The translations under genes and the position numbers were made by a program. From Urophycis tenuis (Eukaryota > Chordata > Actinopteri > Gadiformes > Phycidae), in NCBI GenBank assembly GCA_036785325.1, contig JAXIVH010000017.1, positions 2,987,064-3,051,063 on the forward strand: a stretch of DNA of 64,000 nt. The letters run 5' to 3'. The notes beneath the pieces are model-generated. The model did no database searches. It was not told the origin of the DNA and worked only from the letters and a program-made list of their open reading frames with translations. This document shows positions 54,856-64,000 of the stretch, one piece after another. The stretch's first letter is position 1, and each line of letters starts with the position of its first letter.

Positions 54856-55824
54856 TTTGAGGCAATTCCTGGTATAATTCAAACGTATGCGGGTAAAAAC
54901 AACTAAGTGTCCATCCCCTTGAATAGCCGCCGTAACTTGATCAACCCACGTAGCGCTCCTGTGTATACGCCTGCACCGTGCACACGCAAGTTCTTTCCAA
55001 ACATCTGCGCACTCGTCAAAAGTGGGCGAGTCTTACAGTTACTGGACCTTGAATATCGTTCTGCTAATCTAGAATGAAACAGGAAGAGATGGGTGGGAAG
55101 TTTGCAGAGAACGTCGTCACAGCACCGGCGGGGGCCAATAGGGGTTCACTGAACACAGCGCACACTGAGCTCGACCAGACACTGCGCGCATCATCTGCGT
55201 GTAGCCGCAGACCAAAGCCGTCAGCAGCCAGGCCGTACGGATTATGATAGAATGTCGCACTATAGGGCTGTTACACGGTTATATAACGCATCTAGTGATG
55301 CTTGGGATGAATAGTGTCATGTGACTAATCCCATAGCCGGCAGTTTGGCAGCTCACGCCAATTGTGGTGAACCAGGACCAGGTGTCAAATCTATCCATCT
55401 TCTTGTTGTTTTTTTATGTAGATGTGCGTATGACAACAGTAACTAATTGGTTAATTGGTCTACTCATCCCTTCGGCTAACGGTGATCCACATTTCGTGAA
55501 ATAAAATAAAACAACAACATTCACATTTATGCCCTAAATGTAAATGCAAATTATAAATTAACCGAGAAATCGTGGCGCAAGTTTTTCAGTTCCTCCAGCA
55601 TTGATTCAGGTTCTGTCTCTCCCACAGCATCATTGACTTGTCCAGGCGCGCCCCCTGGCGGTGCTCGGAGCCTCTGCCTCCGGAGCGTCGCGTTCTGTTT
55701 GACCCTCCTGCCGCGCCGTACCCTCATCCACCACCACCACCCCCGTCACCACCCAGCCCTTCAAACCAAACACACGTGGAAACCCACGGACGTGTTTTTT
55801 CCCCCCGCCGGAGACAAAAACAAC
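54856..55824. promoter_or_regulatory. Bidirectional interval between ak3 and rcl1
   Basis: The two genes start head-to-head with 969 nt between start codons. The interval has a GC-rich section with CCAAT at 55135-55139 in GGCGGGGGCCAATAGGGG, no TATA box in a clear position, and a purine/pyrimidine-mixed 3' half. Promoters of both genes are inferred here from position only. TTTGTTTTC-type motifs were not informative. Confidence 0.4.
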
Positions 55825-63794
<7,970 letters not shown>

Positions 63795-64000
63795 GTAAGA
63801 CACACGCATGCACACACGCACGCACACACACGCACACGCTGGCAAGGCCAGCGTTCCAAAGTTCTCTCTCCAGGGTTCCGCAGCACGCTCCAGGTTGGGA
63901 ACAACAGCCTGCTTTCGCTTAACGCTGGAATCCAACTCACGCCGCCGCCAGCCCCGCCGCCGCCGCCTCTCTGGAGACGAACGCCTTTTTTATTTACGGT

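Overview
The window is vertebrate nuclear DNA, almost certainly from a teleost fish. It has short exons with GT-AG introns, proteins close to vertebrate orthologues, tRNA-derived SINEs and an exceptional load of dinucleotide repeats and minisatellites. The repeat density would suit a gadiform-like genome, but that is only an inference.

Layout. (1) 60-3326, plus strand: the 3' end of a gene I do not recognise, followed directly by a 1.3 kb minisatellite. (2) About 4.7-19.1 kb: no gene I can support; mostly microsatellites, purine and pyrimidine tracts, one SINE and two adjacent perfect palindromes. (3) 19268-37197, plus: the 5' half of rabgap1 (PTB domain and the following linker), cut inside an exon by a 200-base N gap. 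No TBC-domain exon lies beyond the gap. (4) 40389-40829, plus: a weak candidate two-exon small gene. (5) 41725-46745, plus: a complete cdc37l1. (6) 50178-54855, minus: a complete ak3, tail-to-tail with cdc37l1. (7) 55825-63794, plus: rcl1, head-to-head with ak3, lacking only its last exon(s) beyond the window. The order cdc37l1-ak3-rcl1 matches human 9p24. rabgap1 is at 9q33 in human, so the N gap is also a possible scaffold misjoin.

The genes form no common pathway. rabgap1 encodes a Rab GTPase-activating protein, cdc37l1 an Hsp90 co-chaperone, ak3 the mitochondrial GTP:AMP phosphotransferase, and rcl1 a nucleolar 18S rRNA-processing factor.

The most unusual signal is a repeated architecture. 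At three separate exons (exon 2 of the unidentified gene, rabgap1 exon 2, rabgap1 exon 9) the intron opens with a minisatellite whose unit is a copy of the exon's own 3' end plus its 5' splice site, giving strings of 14-26 potential donors. At rabgap1 exon 9 the first four units keep the reading frame. Other notable structures are inverted SINE pairs flanking exons 6-7 of rcl1 and exons 9-10 of rabgap1, complementary (GT)n/(CA)n tracts flanking single exons of rabgap1 and ak3, a 61-nt hairpin just after rcl1 exon 1, and a candidate 30-nt microexon in rabgap1. Exons were placed by reading splice sites and phases and by remembered similarity to the human proteins; no search or alignment was run.
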